A DNA stretch of 64,000 nucleotides from Nocardioides glacieisoli (GTDB lineage: Bacteria; Actinomycetota; Actinomycetes; Propionibacteriales; Nocardioidaceae): the NCBI RefSeq assembly GCF_004137245.1, contig NZ_SDWS01000012.1, positions 28,876 through 92,875 on the forward strand, written 5' to 3'. Below the pieces are notes generated by a model that worked only from the letters and a program-made list of their open reading frames with translations, did no database searches and was not told the DNA's origin. Below, piece after piece: positions 47,242 through 56,116 of the stretch. The position numbers and the translations under genes are program-made. Within the stretch, counting starts at the first letter, position 1; the number at the start of each line of letters is the position of its first letter.

Positions 47242-47254
47242 GGTGGCGCGGGTG

Positions 47255-48067
47255 CTACTTCTTGTTCGACACGTCGTCGATGTCGATGATCTCGGCGGGC
47301 TCGTCCGGGGTGGTGGCGTCGTGCGCCTCCTCCACGGAGTCGCTGATCGCCTCGCCGGGAGCGCCGCCACCGACGTCGTCGGTAGCCGGCGGGTCGACGG
47401 TCACCACGTCGTCGGCGGTGACGTCGTCCGGCAGCGGGTCGGTCAGCGGGTCGGCGTCGGGGTCGACGGTCGTCGTCGCCGCGGTGACCGGCGCAGCCGC
47501 AGCAGCGGGCGTCGCCGGGGAGGCGGGCTTCGCCGGCGCGGGCGGGACGTAGGTCGACTGCCAGCCGGCGTCGGCGTCCTGCTTGGCACGCAGCTTGCTG
47601 AACACCACGCCGCCGAGGGCGAGCAGACCACTGATCAGCAGGAACTTCTTGAGCCGGCCGCCCTTGGGCTCCGGCTCGATCCCACGGAGCTCGTTGGCCT
47701 TGGCGACAGCGGCGTCGCGGGTGGACGCAGCCTGCCCGGCGGCGACCGCGGCCACGGACGAGGCGCGCTCGGCGGCCGTCGCGCGGTACTCGGCCAGGAG
47801 CGGGGCCGCCTTCTCGCGCGCCTCGGCGGTCTTGGCCGCGGCGACTGCCGCTCCGGCGGTGGCGGCCTCGGCGGCACGCGTGCGGCCCTCCTCGATCAGC
47901 GGCGTCGCCTTGTCACGAGCGTCGGAGATCGCGGGGCCGGCCTTGTCCACGGCCTGCTCCCACGCCTGCTCGATCTGCGGGATGACCGTCTCGGTGAACT
48001 GGTCCGAGAGCTGCTCGACGTAGTCGTGAGCCCGGTCCATCAGGGACTTCTTGCGGCCGAAAGGCAT
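47255..48067 (-). CDS. Hypothetical coiled-coil membrane protein
   Basis: 270 residues. Alanine-rich helical region (~1-135) with heptad-like Glu/Ala/Arg (EEGRTRAAEAATAGAAVAAA), then one membrane helix (KKFLLISGLLALGGVVFSKL, ~145-163) and an Asp/Pro/Thr-rich acidic tail. Resembles actinobacterial DUF5324-like proteins encoded near ppiA and crgA, but that link is tentative. ATG at 48067 has GAGGTCCCGC upstream. Confidence 0.72.
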   Translation of the reverse strand: MPFGRKKSLMDRAHDYVEQLSDQFTETVIPQIEQAWEQAVDKAGPAISDARDKATPLIEEGRTRAAEAATAGAAVAAAKTAEAREKAAPLLAEYRATAAERASSVAAVAAGQAASTRDAAVAKANELRGIEPEPKGGRLKKFLLISGLLALGGVVFSKLRAKQDADAGWQSTYVPPAPAKPASPATPAAAAAPVTAATTTVDPDADPLTDPLPDDVTADDVVTVDPPATDDVGGGAPGEAISDSVEEAHDATTPDEPAEIIDIDDVSNKK

Positions 48068-48237
48068 GCGGGACCTCCTCTTTCTGTGTCCCTCCATCTC
48101 ACCATGCCCACCCTGAGGCGACCAGCCCCGTCCGGGTGGGGGACGCCCGCACGACGACCTGGTGCGGGGAGCGTGGGCCAGCGTGGCAGGATCGAGTCGC
48201 ACCAGACCCCAGACTTCAGATGCGAGAGGCACATCCC

Positions 48238-48750
48238 ATGGCCGACCAGAAGGCGACCCTCAAGACCAACCGGGGCGACATCGTCATCAACCTCTTCCCG
48301 AACCACGCCCCCGAGACCGTCGACAACTTCGTCGGCCTCGCCGAGGGCACCAAGGACTACCGCGACGACGCGGGCCGCACCGGGGAGAAGTACTACGACG
48401 GCCTCGGCTTCCACCGCGTGATCGACGGCTTCATGATCCAGGGCGGCTGCCCGCTCGGCACCGGCACCGGTGGCCCGGGCTACACGTTCAAGGACGAGAT
48501 CCACCCCGAGCTCGTCTTCGACAAGCCCTACCTGCTCGCGATGGCCAACGCCGGTCCCGGCACCAACGGCTCGCAGTTCTTCATCACGCTCGGCGCCACC
48601 CCGTGGCTCAACCGCAAGCACACGATCTTCGGCGAGGTGGCCGACCAGTCGAGCCGCGACGTCGTCGACGCGATCGGGACCACCGCGACCGGCGCCATGG
48701 ACCGTCCCACCGACGCCGTGGTGATCGAGTCCGTCACCATCGAGCGCTGA
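48238..48750 (+). CDS. ppiA: Peptidyl-prolyl cis-trans isomerase (cyclophilin)
   Basis: 170-residue cytosolic cyclophilin. Landmarks: FHRVIDGFMIQGGCPLGTGTGGPGY, LAMANAGPGTNGSQFFITLG and WLNRKHTIFGEV, with catalytic Arg and the Gln/Phe pocket residues present. Corresponds to mycobacterial ppiA (Rv0009) in the same neighbourhood. Confidence 0.95.
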   Translation: MADQKATLKTNRGDIVINLFPNHAPETVDNFVGLAEGTKDYRDDAGRTGEKYYDGLGFHRVIDGFMIQGGCPLGTGTGGPGYTFKDEIHPELVFDKPYLLAMANAGPGTNGSQFFITLGATPWLNRKHTIFGEVADQSSRDVVDAIGTTATGAMDRPTDAVVIESVTIER

Positions 48751-48784
48751 CCCGAGCACTGACCCGGACCGCAACCGACCGACC

Positions 48785-49732
48785 ATGACCGAGCCGTCCG
48801 ACGGCAAGGCCGCGACCGGGGTGCCGCCGACCTGCTACCGGCACCCCGATCGCGAGACCTGGATCCGCTGCCAGCGCTGCGACAAGCCGATCTGCCCGGA
48901 CTGCATGCGCGACGCCGCGGTCGGCTTCCACTGCCCCGACTGCGTCAAGCAGGCCAACAAGGGCTCGCGCCAGCACCAGGCGCTCTACGGCGGCGAGCGC
49001 AGCGCCGACCCGCGCCTGACGTCGTACGTCCTGATTGCGATCAACGCCGTCATCTGGCTGGCGATCACCGCGACGGGCGGCAGCTCGTCACGGCTCACCT
49101 CGCTGCTGTCGCTCTCACCGCTCGGTCGGTGCACGCTCGACGGAACAGGTGCGTACTACCCCAGCGTCTCCGACGCCCGCCTGTGCGCGACGGTGCAGAA
49201 CACGACCTGGGAGCAGGGCGTCTCCGACGGGGCGTGGTGGCAGCTGGTCACCAGCATGTTCACCCACGTCGACATCTGGCACATCGCGCTCAACATGATG
49301 GCGCTCTTCATCCTCGGGCCGGCCCTCGAGCGCATCATCGGTCGCGTCCGCTTCCTGATGGTCTACCTCGTCGGCGGCCTCGGCGGCAGCGTGCTCGTGC
49401 TGTTCCTGTCCGACGCCACCTCCTCGACGCTGGGCGCATCGGGAGCGATCTACGCCGTGCTCGGCGCGCTCCTGGTGACCTTCCGCAAGGCGCGGCTCGA
49501 CACCCAGTTCCTGATGCAGAACCTCCTCCTCGGTGTCCTGATCACCGTCGTCGGCTGGCGCTACATCTCGTGGCAGGGCCACCTCGGCGGCCTGCTGGGC
49601 GGCATGGCGGTCGCCGCGATCGTGGCGTACGCCCCGAAGTCGAACCGCTCGCTCCTCCAGTGGGTGGGGGTCGGCGCACTGACGCTCGGCCTCCTCGTCC
49701 TCGCCGGCGTGCGCGCGACGACGCTCGTCTGA
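48785..49732 (+). CDS. Rhomboid-family intramembrane serine protease with N-terminal zinc ribbon
   Basis: 315 residues. Residues ~15-60 are a B-box-like zinc motif (CYRHPDRETWIRCQRCDKPICPDCM, HCPDC). The rhomboid core has about six helices, the catalytic serine in LGASGAIYAVLGAL and the histidine in WQGHLGGLLGG; HIALNMMALFILGP is the conserved helix 2. Cleaves membrane substrates within the bilayer; target unknown. Confidence 0.9.
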   Translation: MTEPSDGKAATGVPPTCYRHPDRETWIRCQRCDKPICPDCMRDAAVGFHCPDCVKQANKGSRQHQALYGGERSADPRLTSYVLIAINAVIWLAITATGGSSSRLTSLLSLSPLGRCTLDGTGAYYPSVSDARLCATVQNTTWEQGVSDGAWWQLVTSMFTHVDIWHIALNMMALFILGPALERIIGRVRFLMVYLVGGLGGSVLVLFLSDATSSTLGASGAIYAVLGALLVTFRKARLDTQFLMQNLLLGVLITVVGWRYISWQGHLGGLLGGMAVAAIVAYAPKSNRSLLQWVGVGALTLGLLVLAGVRATTLV

Positions 49733-49749
49733 ACCTCGCTCCACCGCAC

Positions 49750-49787
49750 AGCCCCCGCACCCGTCGTACGACGTGGTGGCGGGGGCT
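49750..49787 (+). terminator. Terminator-like hairpin after rhomboid gene
   Basis: AGCCCCCGC (49750-49758) pairs with GCGGGGGCT (49779-49787), followed by CTGTC; no strong T-run. Confidence 0.65.
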
Positions 49788-49802
49788 CTGTCGTCCGCCC
49801 GG

Positions 49803-49880
49803 TTACCCACAGGTGTGCACACAGCAGTGGACAACTACACCGGTGTAATTCTCCACAGGTGTTTTCCACAGTGTGGAGAA
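49803..49880. promoter_or_regulatory. Cluster of DnaA-box-like sites
   Basis: TTACCCACA (49803), AGTGGACAA (49826), TTCTCCACA (49849), TTTTCCACA (49862) and TGTGGAGAA (49872): five near matches to TTGTCCACA in 78 bp on both strands, outside oriC. Confidence 0.6.
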
Positions 49881-49895
49881 CCGATCGCCTGTTCG

Positions 49896-49984
49896 AGCGA
49901 TCCCCGGCTGACCGGGGATCGCTGAACATGTCGGCCCGTGCACGCCCTGACATGTTCTGCGAGAGCCCGACAAGTCCCCCCGAA
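49896..49984 (+). repeat. Structured intergenic repeat, copy B
   Basis: Same two hairpins as copy A. The second stem is GAACATGTC/GACATGTTC: compared with copy A, C changed to A on the left and G changed to T on the right, preserving the pair. Confidence 0.85.
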
Positions 49985-49989
49985 ATCGA

Positions 49990-50049
49990 CTCGAGCGGTG
50001 AGAGAGACGCCTTCCCTTCCCCAGGAAGGCGCCTCACTCACCGCTCGAG
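49990..50049. repeat. 60-bp palindromic element, copy 3
   Basis: CTCGAGCGGTGAG (49990-50002) pairs with CTCACCGCTCGAG (50037-50049); inner GCCTTCC/GGAAGGC also pairs. Shares the CTCGAGCGGTG end and the 60-bp length with the element at 47182. Confidence 0.78.
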
Positions 50050-50095
50050 GCGCGGGACCCGATCTCCACGCAGGATCACCGGGTCGAGGGAGAAC

Positions 50096-50548
50096 CTACT
50101 CCCACTTGGTCGCGAAGCTGAACCCGACCGCCATGAACGCGATCCCGACGACCAGGTTCCACTGGCCGAGGTCGTTGAAGACCCACAGGTTGGAGAGGTC
50201 GTCGGAGAAGACGTAGAAGGTGCAGATCCAGATCAGGCCGACCAGGAAGCAGCCGAGCATCGCGGCCACGACGCCGCGGCCGCGGCCGAGGGGGGTCGAG
50301 GGGTGCGCGGAGACCATCAGACCGAGCATGAGGAGGCCGAAGCCGATGGCGTAGTTCCAGTCACCCAGGTCGGCGACGGCCTTCGGCGATCCCTCGACCG
50401 GCGGGAACGCGAGCGGGTTGCCGCGGGCCTGCGTGTAGTAGAAGACCAGCCAGCCGATGCCGACGACGATCAGGAGCAGGCTGATCAGGAACCTGATGGA
50501 GAAGCGGCTGGTCTTCTCCTCGGTGGCGATCGCGCTGGACTTCGACAC
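50096..50548 (-). CDS. crgA: Cell division protein CrgA, tandemly duplicated
   Basis: 150 residues. CrgA is normally about 85-95 residues with two helices and binds FtsZ/FtsI/PBPA at the septum. Here two such units follow one another: SLLLIVVGIGWLVFYYTQ plus DWNYAIGFGLLMLGLMVS, then GCFLVGLIWICTFYVFSD plus QWNLVVGIAFMAVGFSFATKWE, giving four helices. GTG at 50548 is set by AGGAG upstream. Position beside DUF881 and the pknB cluster matches Rv0011c. Confidence 0.85.
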   Translation of the reverse strand: MSKSSAIATEEKTSRFSIRFLISLLLIVVGIGWLVFYYTQARGNPLAFPPVEGSPKAVADLGDWNYAIGFGLLMLGLMVSAHPSTPLGRGRGVVAAMLGCFLVGLIWICTFYVFSDDLSNLWVFNDLGQWNLVVGIAFMAVGFSFATKWE

Positions 50549-50638
50549 TGCTGCTCCTGTGGCTGGGCTCGACGGTGGGGATGACGGGTACGACGTGGAT
50601 GGGCGGGATGCACCCAACGGGGGGTTAGCGTAGTCGGC

Positions 50639-51391
50639 ATGTCGCCGCAGCCCCATTCATCCCCCGGGCGTCGTCGCGCCTGGCGGGTGGCGACGCCGCT
50701 GGTCGTGCTGGTCAGCGGGACGCTCTTCGGCGTCAGCGCGCAGCAGAGCGACGGGCTCGACCTGCGCGGCGGCCGGCTCACCGACCTCGCCTCGGTCGTC
50801 CGCGCCGAGCGCGACGAGGCGGGTGACCTGACGGCAGAGGTCGCCTCCCTCAACGCCGAGGTCGAGGCGCTGAGCTCGGGGCTGGGCGACCGCTCGGTCG
50901 CGCGCGTGCAGGAGAAGATCGCGACCCTGGTCGACCCTGCGGGGCTGACCGAGAAGGCCGGCGCGGCCGTGCAGGTGACCCTCGACGACGCGAGCTTCGA
51001 GGCGCGCGCGGCCTACGAGGACGACCCCAACGACCTCATCGTGCACCAGCAGGACATCCAGGCCGTGGCCAACGCGATGTGGAACGCCGGCGCGGTCGCG
51101 GTCACCATCCAGGGCCAGCGGCTGATCTCGACGACCGGCATCAAGTGCGAGGGCAACCAGGTGACCCTGCACGGCCTGCCCTACTCACCGCCCTACGTGA
51201 TCGTCGGCATCGGCGACCCCGCGCAGCTGCAGGCCGAGCTCACCATCGACCCGACGCTCGCGATCTACCGCACGTACACCACCATCCCCGGCGGCGGCGT
51301 CCTCTGGGAGATGACCGAGCTGGAGACGGCCGTCGCCCCGGCCTACACCGGGCTGCTCGACCTCACCTACGCGACCCCGATGCCGGAGTAG
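50639..51391 (+). CDS. DUF881 protein (Rv0012 type)
   Basis: 250 residues: N-terminal membrane anchor (ATPLVVLVSGTLFGVSA, ~18-34), a coiled-coil segment (RDEAGDLTAEVASLNAEVEAL, ~57-78) and the DUF881 domain (AAVQVTLDDASF, DLIVHQQDIQAVANAMWNAGA). Structure of the family resembles division-site scaffolds; role unknown. TAGCGT lies 7 nt before the ATG. Divergent from crgA. Confidence 0.85.
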   Translation: MSPQPHSSPGRRRAWRVATPLVVLVSGTLFGVSAQQSDGLDLRGGRLTDLASVVRAERDEAGDLTAEVASLNAEVEALSSGLGDRSVARVQEKIATLVDPAGLTEKAGAAVQVTLDDASFEARAAYEDDPNDLIVHQQDIQAVANAMWNAGAVAVTIQGQRLISTTGIKCEGNQVTLHGLPYSPPYVIVGIGDPAQLQAELTIDPTLAIYRTYTTIPGGGVLWEMTELETAVAPAYTGLLDLTYATPMPE

Positions 51392-51393
51392 GT

Positions 51394-53208
51394 CTACTCG
51401 GCCACCCGGTAGGCGCGCCGCTCGGTGGGCGGCGGCGTGGTCGGGCTCTCGGTCGGCAGCGTCGGGGTCGCCGTCGGGGTCTCGGTCGGCAGCGTCGGAG
51501 TCTCGGTGGGGGTCTCGGTCGGCGGCGGGGGCTCTTCGTAGGCCGAGACGAAGATCGTCACCGTGCTGCCCTGGTCGGCGGTCCCGCCGGTCGGGATCTG
51601 GTCGACGACCGTCCCCTTCGGCTCGACCGACGCGGCGTCGACGCGTACGTCCGGGACGAACCCGGCCTCGAGGATGGCCCGCTCGGCCTCGCCCTGCTTG
51701 AGGCCGCGCACGTCGGGCACCTTGGACGGCCCGGCCGAGTAGACGACCACGACCGTCGTGCCCTCGGCGACCGCCGTGCCGGGTGCGGGGTTGGTGCTCA
51801 GCACCTGGAACCTCGCCTCGTCGGACTCCTGCTCCTCGAAACGCACCTCGAGGTTGGCCGCGACGAGCTGCGCGCGGGCCTCCTTGCGCGGCGACCCGAC
51901 GACGAAGGGCACCTCGACCTCGGGCTTGCCGACCGAGAGCACGAAGCTCACCGACGACCCGGGGTCCCGGAAGGTGTCGCGGTTGGGGTCCTGCTCGATC
52001 ACGGTGTCGGCGGGGACGGTCTCCGAGGGCTCCCGGTCGACCTCCCCGACCTCGAAGCCGGCGTCCACGATCGCGAGGCGGGCCTCGTCCTCGGTCATCC
52101 CGACGACGTTGGGCACCGGCTCGCGGGTGGGCGCCTCGTCGAAGAGCAGGTCGTTCATCAGGTAGGCGCCGAGCAGCAGCAGGACGACGAGCAGGCCGCC
52201 GAGGACCCACCAGCCGGCTCGGCCGCGGCGCGGCTCGTCCTGGCGCGGCGGCGGTGCACCGACCGCGGCTGCGGCCATCGTGGCGGTCGCGTCGGCGGGC
52301 GGGGCGACGTACTGCGTCTCCTCGACGGGTACGACGGCAGGTGCCTGGATCGGGTGACCGGCGAGGTAGCGCTCGATGTCCGCCTTCATCGCCGCCGCGC
52401 TCTGGTAGCGGTCCTCGACGCGCTTGGCGAGGGACTTCATCACGATCGCGTCGATCTCGGCGTCGAGCTGGTCGTCGAGGTCCGACGGTGGGGAGGCCTG
52501 CTCGCGGACGTGCTGGTAGGCGACGGCCACCGGGCTGTCGCCGACGAACGGCGGCCGGCCGGTCAACAGCTCGTAGAGCAGGCAGCCGGTGGAGTAGACG
52601 TCGGAGCGGGAGTCGACGGTCTCGCCGCGCGCCTGCTCGGGGGAGAGGTACTGCGCGGTGCCGACGACGGCCGCGGTCTGGGTCATCGTCGAGGAGGCGT
52701 CGGAGATGGCCCGGGCGATGCCGAAGTCCATCACCTTCACGTCCCCGGTCGGCGTGAGCATGACGTTGCCGGGCTTGATGTCGCGGTGGATGATCCCGGC
52801 GCGGTGGCTGTAGTCGAGCGCGGACAGCACGCCGCTGGTGATCTCGAGCGCCCGCTCGGGCAGGATCTTGCGGCCCTCGCGCAGGATGTCTCGCAGCGTG
52901 CGCCCCTCGACGCACTCCATCACGATGTAGGGCTGGGCGACGCCCGAGCCGTCGGTCGCCATCTCCTCGCCGGTGTCGTAGGTCGACACGATGGCGGGGT
53001 GGTTGAGCGACGCCGAGGACTGCGCCTCACGTCGGAAGCGGGCCTGGAAGGTGGCGTCGCTGGCGAGGTCGGTGCGCAGGCGCTTGACCGCGACCGTGCG
53101 GCCGAGCCGCAGGTCCTTCCCCTTGCGCACCTCGGCCATGCCGCCGCGCCCGAGGGTCTCGCCGAGCTCGTAGCGGCCACCGATCAGCGTCGGCTCCGGC
53201 TGCGTCAT
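51394..53208 (-). CDS. pknB: Ser/Thr protein kinase PknB with three PASTA domains
   Basis: 604 residues. Kinase domain ~12-285 with GRGGMAEVRKG, VAVKRL (Lys42), HRDIKPGN (141) and DFGIAR (161). The activation loop contains TMTQTAAVVGTAQY. One helix (~332-352) leads to three PASTA repeats (~365-565; mycobacterial PknB has four) and a Thr/Pro/Glu tail. PASTA domains bind muropeptides or lipid II; the kinase phosphorylates division and wall proteins. ATG overlaps the pknA stop (ATGA). Confidence 0.95.
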   Translation of the reverse strand: MTQPEPTLIGGRYELGETLGRGGMAEVRKGKDLRLGRTVAVKRLRTDLASDATFQARFRREAQSSASLNHPAIVSTYDTGEEMATDGSGVAQPYIVMECVEGRTLRDILREGRKILPERALEITSGVLSALDYSHRAGIIHRDIKPGNVMLTPTGDVKVMDFGIARAISDASSTMTQTAAVVGTAQYLSPEQARGETVDSRSDVYSTGCLLYELLTGRPPFVGDSPVAVAYQHVREQASPPSDLDDQLDAEIDAIVMKSLAKRVEDRYQSAAAMKADIERYLAGHPIQAPAVVPVEETQYVAPPADATATMAAAAVGAPPPRQDEPRRGRAGWWVLGGLLVVLLLLGAYLMNDLLFDEAPTREPVPNVVGMTEDEARLAIVDAGFEVGEVDREPSETVPADTVIEQDPNRDTFRDPGSSVSFVLSVGKPEVEVPFVVGSPRKEARAQLVAANLEVRFEEQESDEARFQVLSTNPAPGTAVAEGTTVVVVYSAGPSKVPDVRGLKQGEAERAILEAGFVPDVRVDAASVEPKGTVVDQIPTGGTADQGSTVTIFVSAYEEPPPPTETPTETPTLPTETPTATPTLPTESPTTPPPTERRAYRVAE

Positions 53209-54659
53209 CCCTCGTCGCCCTCTCCCTCGTCGTCCTTCTGCTGCCCCGGCGGCGTCGGCTTGGCCTTCCCGTAGAAGCTCACCGACACCTCGTCGCCCTC
53301 CGCCAGCGTGCCGCTGGGCTCGACGGACACCACAATGCCCTCGGGCTGGTCACCGGCGTTCTCCAGCTCGACCGGTGCCGGCCGCAGGCCGAGGTCCCGC
53401 AGCTCCTTCTCGACGTCCTTGCGGTCGCGTCCGACGTAGGACGCGGGGTCGACCTCGACGGTTGTCGGCTCGGGCTCGGTCTCCGTCGGGGTCTTGGTCG
53501 GGGTCTCGGTGGGCGTCTCGGTGGGGGTCTCGGTCGGGGTGTCGGGCGGCGACTGGCTCGGCGTGCGGCTCGGGCTCTGCTCGTCGGTGGCCGACGTCGG
53601 CTCCGTGTCGCGGCTGCCGATCCAGACGGCGACCAGCACGGCGAGCAGGACGGCGGCGATGCCGACCACGAGGCCCCACGGCACTGCCGGGCGCGTGCGC
53701 CGCTCGCGCGGGGCAGCGGCCACCGGCTGCGCGGACGTCGCGGCGGCGGGCATGACCTGGGTGCCGTCGGCGACGACGGGAGCCACGACCGGAGCGACTG
53801 CGGTGGCGACCGCGGCCGATCCCGGCTCGCGCAGCGCCCGGGCGAGGGCCGCACCGTCGGCGAACCGGGCGGCGGGATCCTTGGCCATCGAGCGGCGTAC
53901 GACTCCGGCGAGGTCGGCGGGCACCGACCCGGGCAGCTCGGGGACCGGGTTGCGGATGTGGGCGATCGCGGTCGCGACGGGGCTGTCGGCGGTGAAGGGC
54001 TTGCGGCCGGTCAGGCACTCGAAGGCGACGACGCCGAGCGCATAGACGTCGGAGGCCGCGGTCGCCGTGCTGCCCTCCGCCTGCTCGGGCGAGATGTAGG
54101 CCGGCGTGCCCATCACCTCGCCGGTCTGCGTGAGGGCCATCCCCTCGGCGGCGCGGGCGATGCCGAAGTCGGTGACCTTGACCCGGCGGTCGGGGGTGAC
54201 GAGGAGGTTCGCGGGCTTGACGTCGCGGTGGACGATGCCGGCGGCGTGCGCCACGCCGAGGGCCTCTGCCGCCTGGGCGAGCAGGTCGCGGGCCGCCTCG
54301 GGGTCGAGGGGGGCGCCTGGCCGCAGGAGCGCCGAGAGCGGCTGGCCCTCGACGAGCTCCATCACGAGGTAGGGGCGCGGGGTCGACGAGCCGTCGTCGA
54401 GCGAGCTGGCGCCGTAGTCGTAGACCGACGCGATCCCCGGGTGCTGCAGCGCGGCCGCGTGCCGCGCCTCGGTCTCGAAGCGCTGCCGGAAGAGCGTGTC
54501 GTCGGCGTACTCGGACTTCAGCACCTTCACCGCGACCGGCCGGTCGAGCACGGTGTCGCGCGCGGACCAGACCTCGCCCATCCCGCCGGTGGCGATGCGG
54601 GACTCGAGGACGTAGCGGCGGGCCTCGTCGACGTGGCCGCCGGGTGCGAGCGCCGTCAC
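53205..54659 (-). CDS. pknA: Ser/Thr protein kinase PknA, with one PASTA domain
   Basis: 484 residues. Kinase domain with ATGGMGEVW, VAVKVLKSEYADD (Lys45), HRDVKPANLL (144) and DFGIAR (164); helix at ~325-346; a TPTETPTETP linker; and a C-terminal PASTA-like unit (DPASYVGRDRKDVEKELRDLGLRPAPV). Mycobacterial PknA lacks PASTA domains, so the sensor part is an addition here. GTG start overlaps the pbpA stop. Confidence 0.93.
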   Translation of the reverse strand: MTALAPGGHVDEARRYVLESRIATGGMGEVWSARDTVLDRPVAVKVLKSEYADDTLFRQRFETEARHAAALQHPGIASVYDYGASSLDDGSSTPRPYLVMELVEGQPLSALLRPGAPLDPEAARDLLAQAAEALGVAHAAGIVHRDVKPANLLVTPDRRVKVTDFGIARAAEGMALTQTGEVMGTPAYISPEQAEGSTATAASDVYALGVVAFECLTGRKPFTADSPVATAIAHIRNPVPELPGSVPADLAGVVRRSMAKDPAARFADGAALARALREPGSAAVATAVAPVVAPVVADGTQVMPAAATSAQPVAAAPRERRTRPAVPWGLVVGIAAVLLAVLVAVWIGSRDTEPTSATDEQSPSRTPSQSPPDTPTETPTETPTETPTKTPTETEPEPTTVEVDPASYVGRDRKDVEKELRDLGLRPAPVELENAGDQPEGIVVSVEPSGTLAEGDEVSVSFYGKAKPTPPGQQKDDEGEGDEG

Positions 54660-56116
54660 GGGCTGATCACCGCCTCCATGATCGACTTGGCGATCGGGCC
54701 TCCGAGCGCACCGCCGCCGATCTCGTCGGGCGAGGTGTCACTCGACTGCACGAGGACCGCCACGGCGACCTGGGGGTCGTTGGCGGGGGCGAAGGAGACG
54801 AACCACGCGTAGGGCGGCCGGTCGCCCGACGACTGCGCGGTGCCGGTCTTGCCGGCGACCTCGACGCCCGGGATCTGGGCCGGGGAGGCGGTGCCGAGGT
54901 CGACCGTGGCCACGAGCATCTTCGTGAGCTCGTCGGCGGTCGTGCTCGAGATCGCCTTGCTGATGCTCTGCGGGTCGGTGCGGTCGAGCACCGAGAGGTT
55001 GGGGGCGCGGACCTCGTCGACGACGTAGGGGCGCATCACGTCGCCGTCGTTGGCGATCGCCGCGGCGACCATCGCCATCTGCAGCGGGGTGGCGGTCACG
55101 CTCGACTGGCCGATGCCCGACATCGCGGTCTGCGGGGCGTCCATGTCGCGCGGGTAGAGCGACTTCGCCTGGCCCCCGAGGTCCTCGAGCGAGGTGTCGT
55201 TGAAGCCGAACTTCTCGGCCTGCTCGGCCATCGCGTCGTTGCCGAGCTCGTTGGCGAGGGTGAGGAAGGTGACGTTGCACGACACCTGGAGGGCCTGGGT
55301 CAGGGTGATCCGGCGGCCGCCGCAGTTGCCGTCGTCGTAGTTGCCGATGGTCGTCTCGGACTGGGGCAGCTGGAACCGGAAGCCGCCGGGGACCATCGAG
55401 TCGGCGTCGTAGTCGCCCGACTCGATCGCAGCAGCGGCGGTGACGAGCTTGAACGTCGATCCCGGCGGCAGCGTGGTGCCGATGGCCCGGTTGATCAGCG
55501 GCTCGGACTCGTCGGCGTTGAGCTTGTCGCCGAACTGCTTCACGGCAGAGAAGTCGTGGGAGGCGAACCCGTTGGGGTCGAAGGTCGGGGTCGACGCCAT
55601 CGCCAGCATCCGTCCGGTGCTGGGCTCGAGCGCGACGACGGCGCCCTGGGCGTTACCAGACAGTGCCTCGAGGCCGTTCCACGCGGCGTCCTGGGCAGCG
55701 CGGTCGACGGTCAGCTGGACGTTGCCGCCCTTGGGGTCGGTGTTGCTCAGCAGGTCGACCAGGCGCGTCACGAAGAGGCGGGAGTCGTCGCCGGCCAGCA
55801 CGGAGTTCTGCGAGCGCTCGACGCCGGTCTGGTTGAACCAGGAGAAGTAGCCGGTGATCGGGGCGTACTTGAAGGGCTCGGAGTAGGTGCGCTGGAACTT
55901 GTACTTGTCGTTCGAGGGCACGCTGCGCGCGATGGCCTCCTTGCCCACCAGGATCGCGCCGCGTTCGCGGGAGAACGTCGCGGTGATGATCCGGCGGTTG
56001 CGCGGGTCGTCGGACAGGCTGTCCGCGCGGACGTACATCAGGTAGGTCGCGTTGACGAGCAGTGCCATGAAGAGCACGAGGCAGAAGACCGAGACGACGC
56101 GGATGGGCTTGTTCAC
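54656..56116 (-). CDS. pbpA: Class B penicillin-binding protein PbpA
   Basis: 486-residue monofunctional transpeptidase partner of RodA. N-terminal anchor (VVSVFCLVLFMALLVNATYL), pedestal domain, then the catalytic motifs LPPGSTFKLVT, SCN and AGKTGTAQ. GTG start overlaps the rodA stop (GTGA), so the pair is made together. Confidence 0.95.
   Translation of the reverse strand: MNKPIRVVSVFCLVLFMALLVNATYLMYVRADSLSDDPRNRRIITATFSRERGAILVGKEAIARSVPSNDKYKFQRTYSEPFKYAPITGYFSWFNQTGVERSQNSVLAGDDSRLFVTRLVDLLSNTDPKGGNVQLTVDRAAQDAAWNGLEALSGNAQGAVVALEPSTGRMLAMASTPTFDPNGFASHDFSAVKQFGDKLNADESEPLINRAIGTTLPPGSTFKLVTAAAAIESGDYDADSMVPGGFRFQLPQSETTIGNYDDGNCGGRRITLTQALQVSCNVTFLTLANELGNDAMAEQAEKFGFNDTSLEDLGGQAKSLYPRDMDAPQTAMSGIGQSSVTATPLQMAMVAAAIANDGDVMRPYVVDEVRAPNLSVLDRTDPQSISKAISSTTADELTKMLVATVDLGTASPAQIPGVEVAGKTGTAQSSGDRPPYAWFVSFAPANDPQVAVAVLVQSSDTSPDEIGGGALGGPIAKSIMEAVISP

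Larger units (their letters stand above)
49733..50095. other. Rhomboid-crgA convergent spacer
   Basis: 363 bp without a gene but full of structure: terminator-like hairpin 49750-49787, five DnaA-box-like sites 49803-49880, structured repeat copy B 49896-49984 and a 60-bp palindromic element 49990-50049. Confidence 0.75.
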
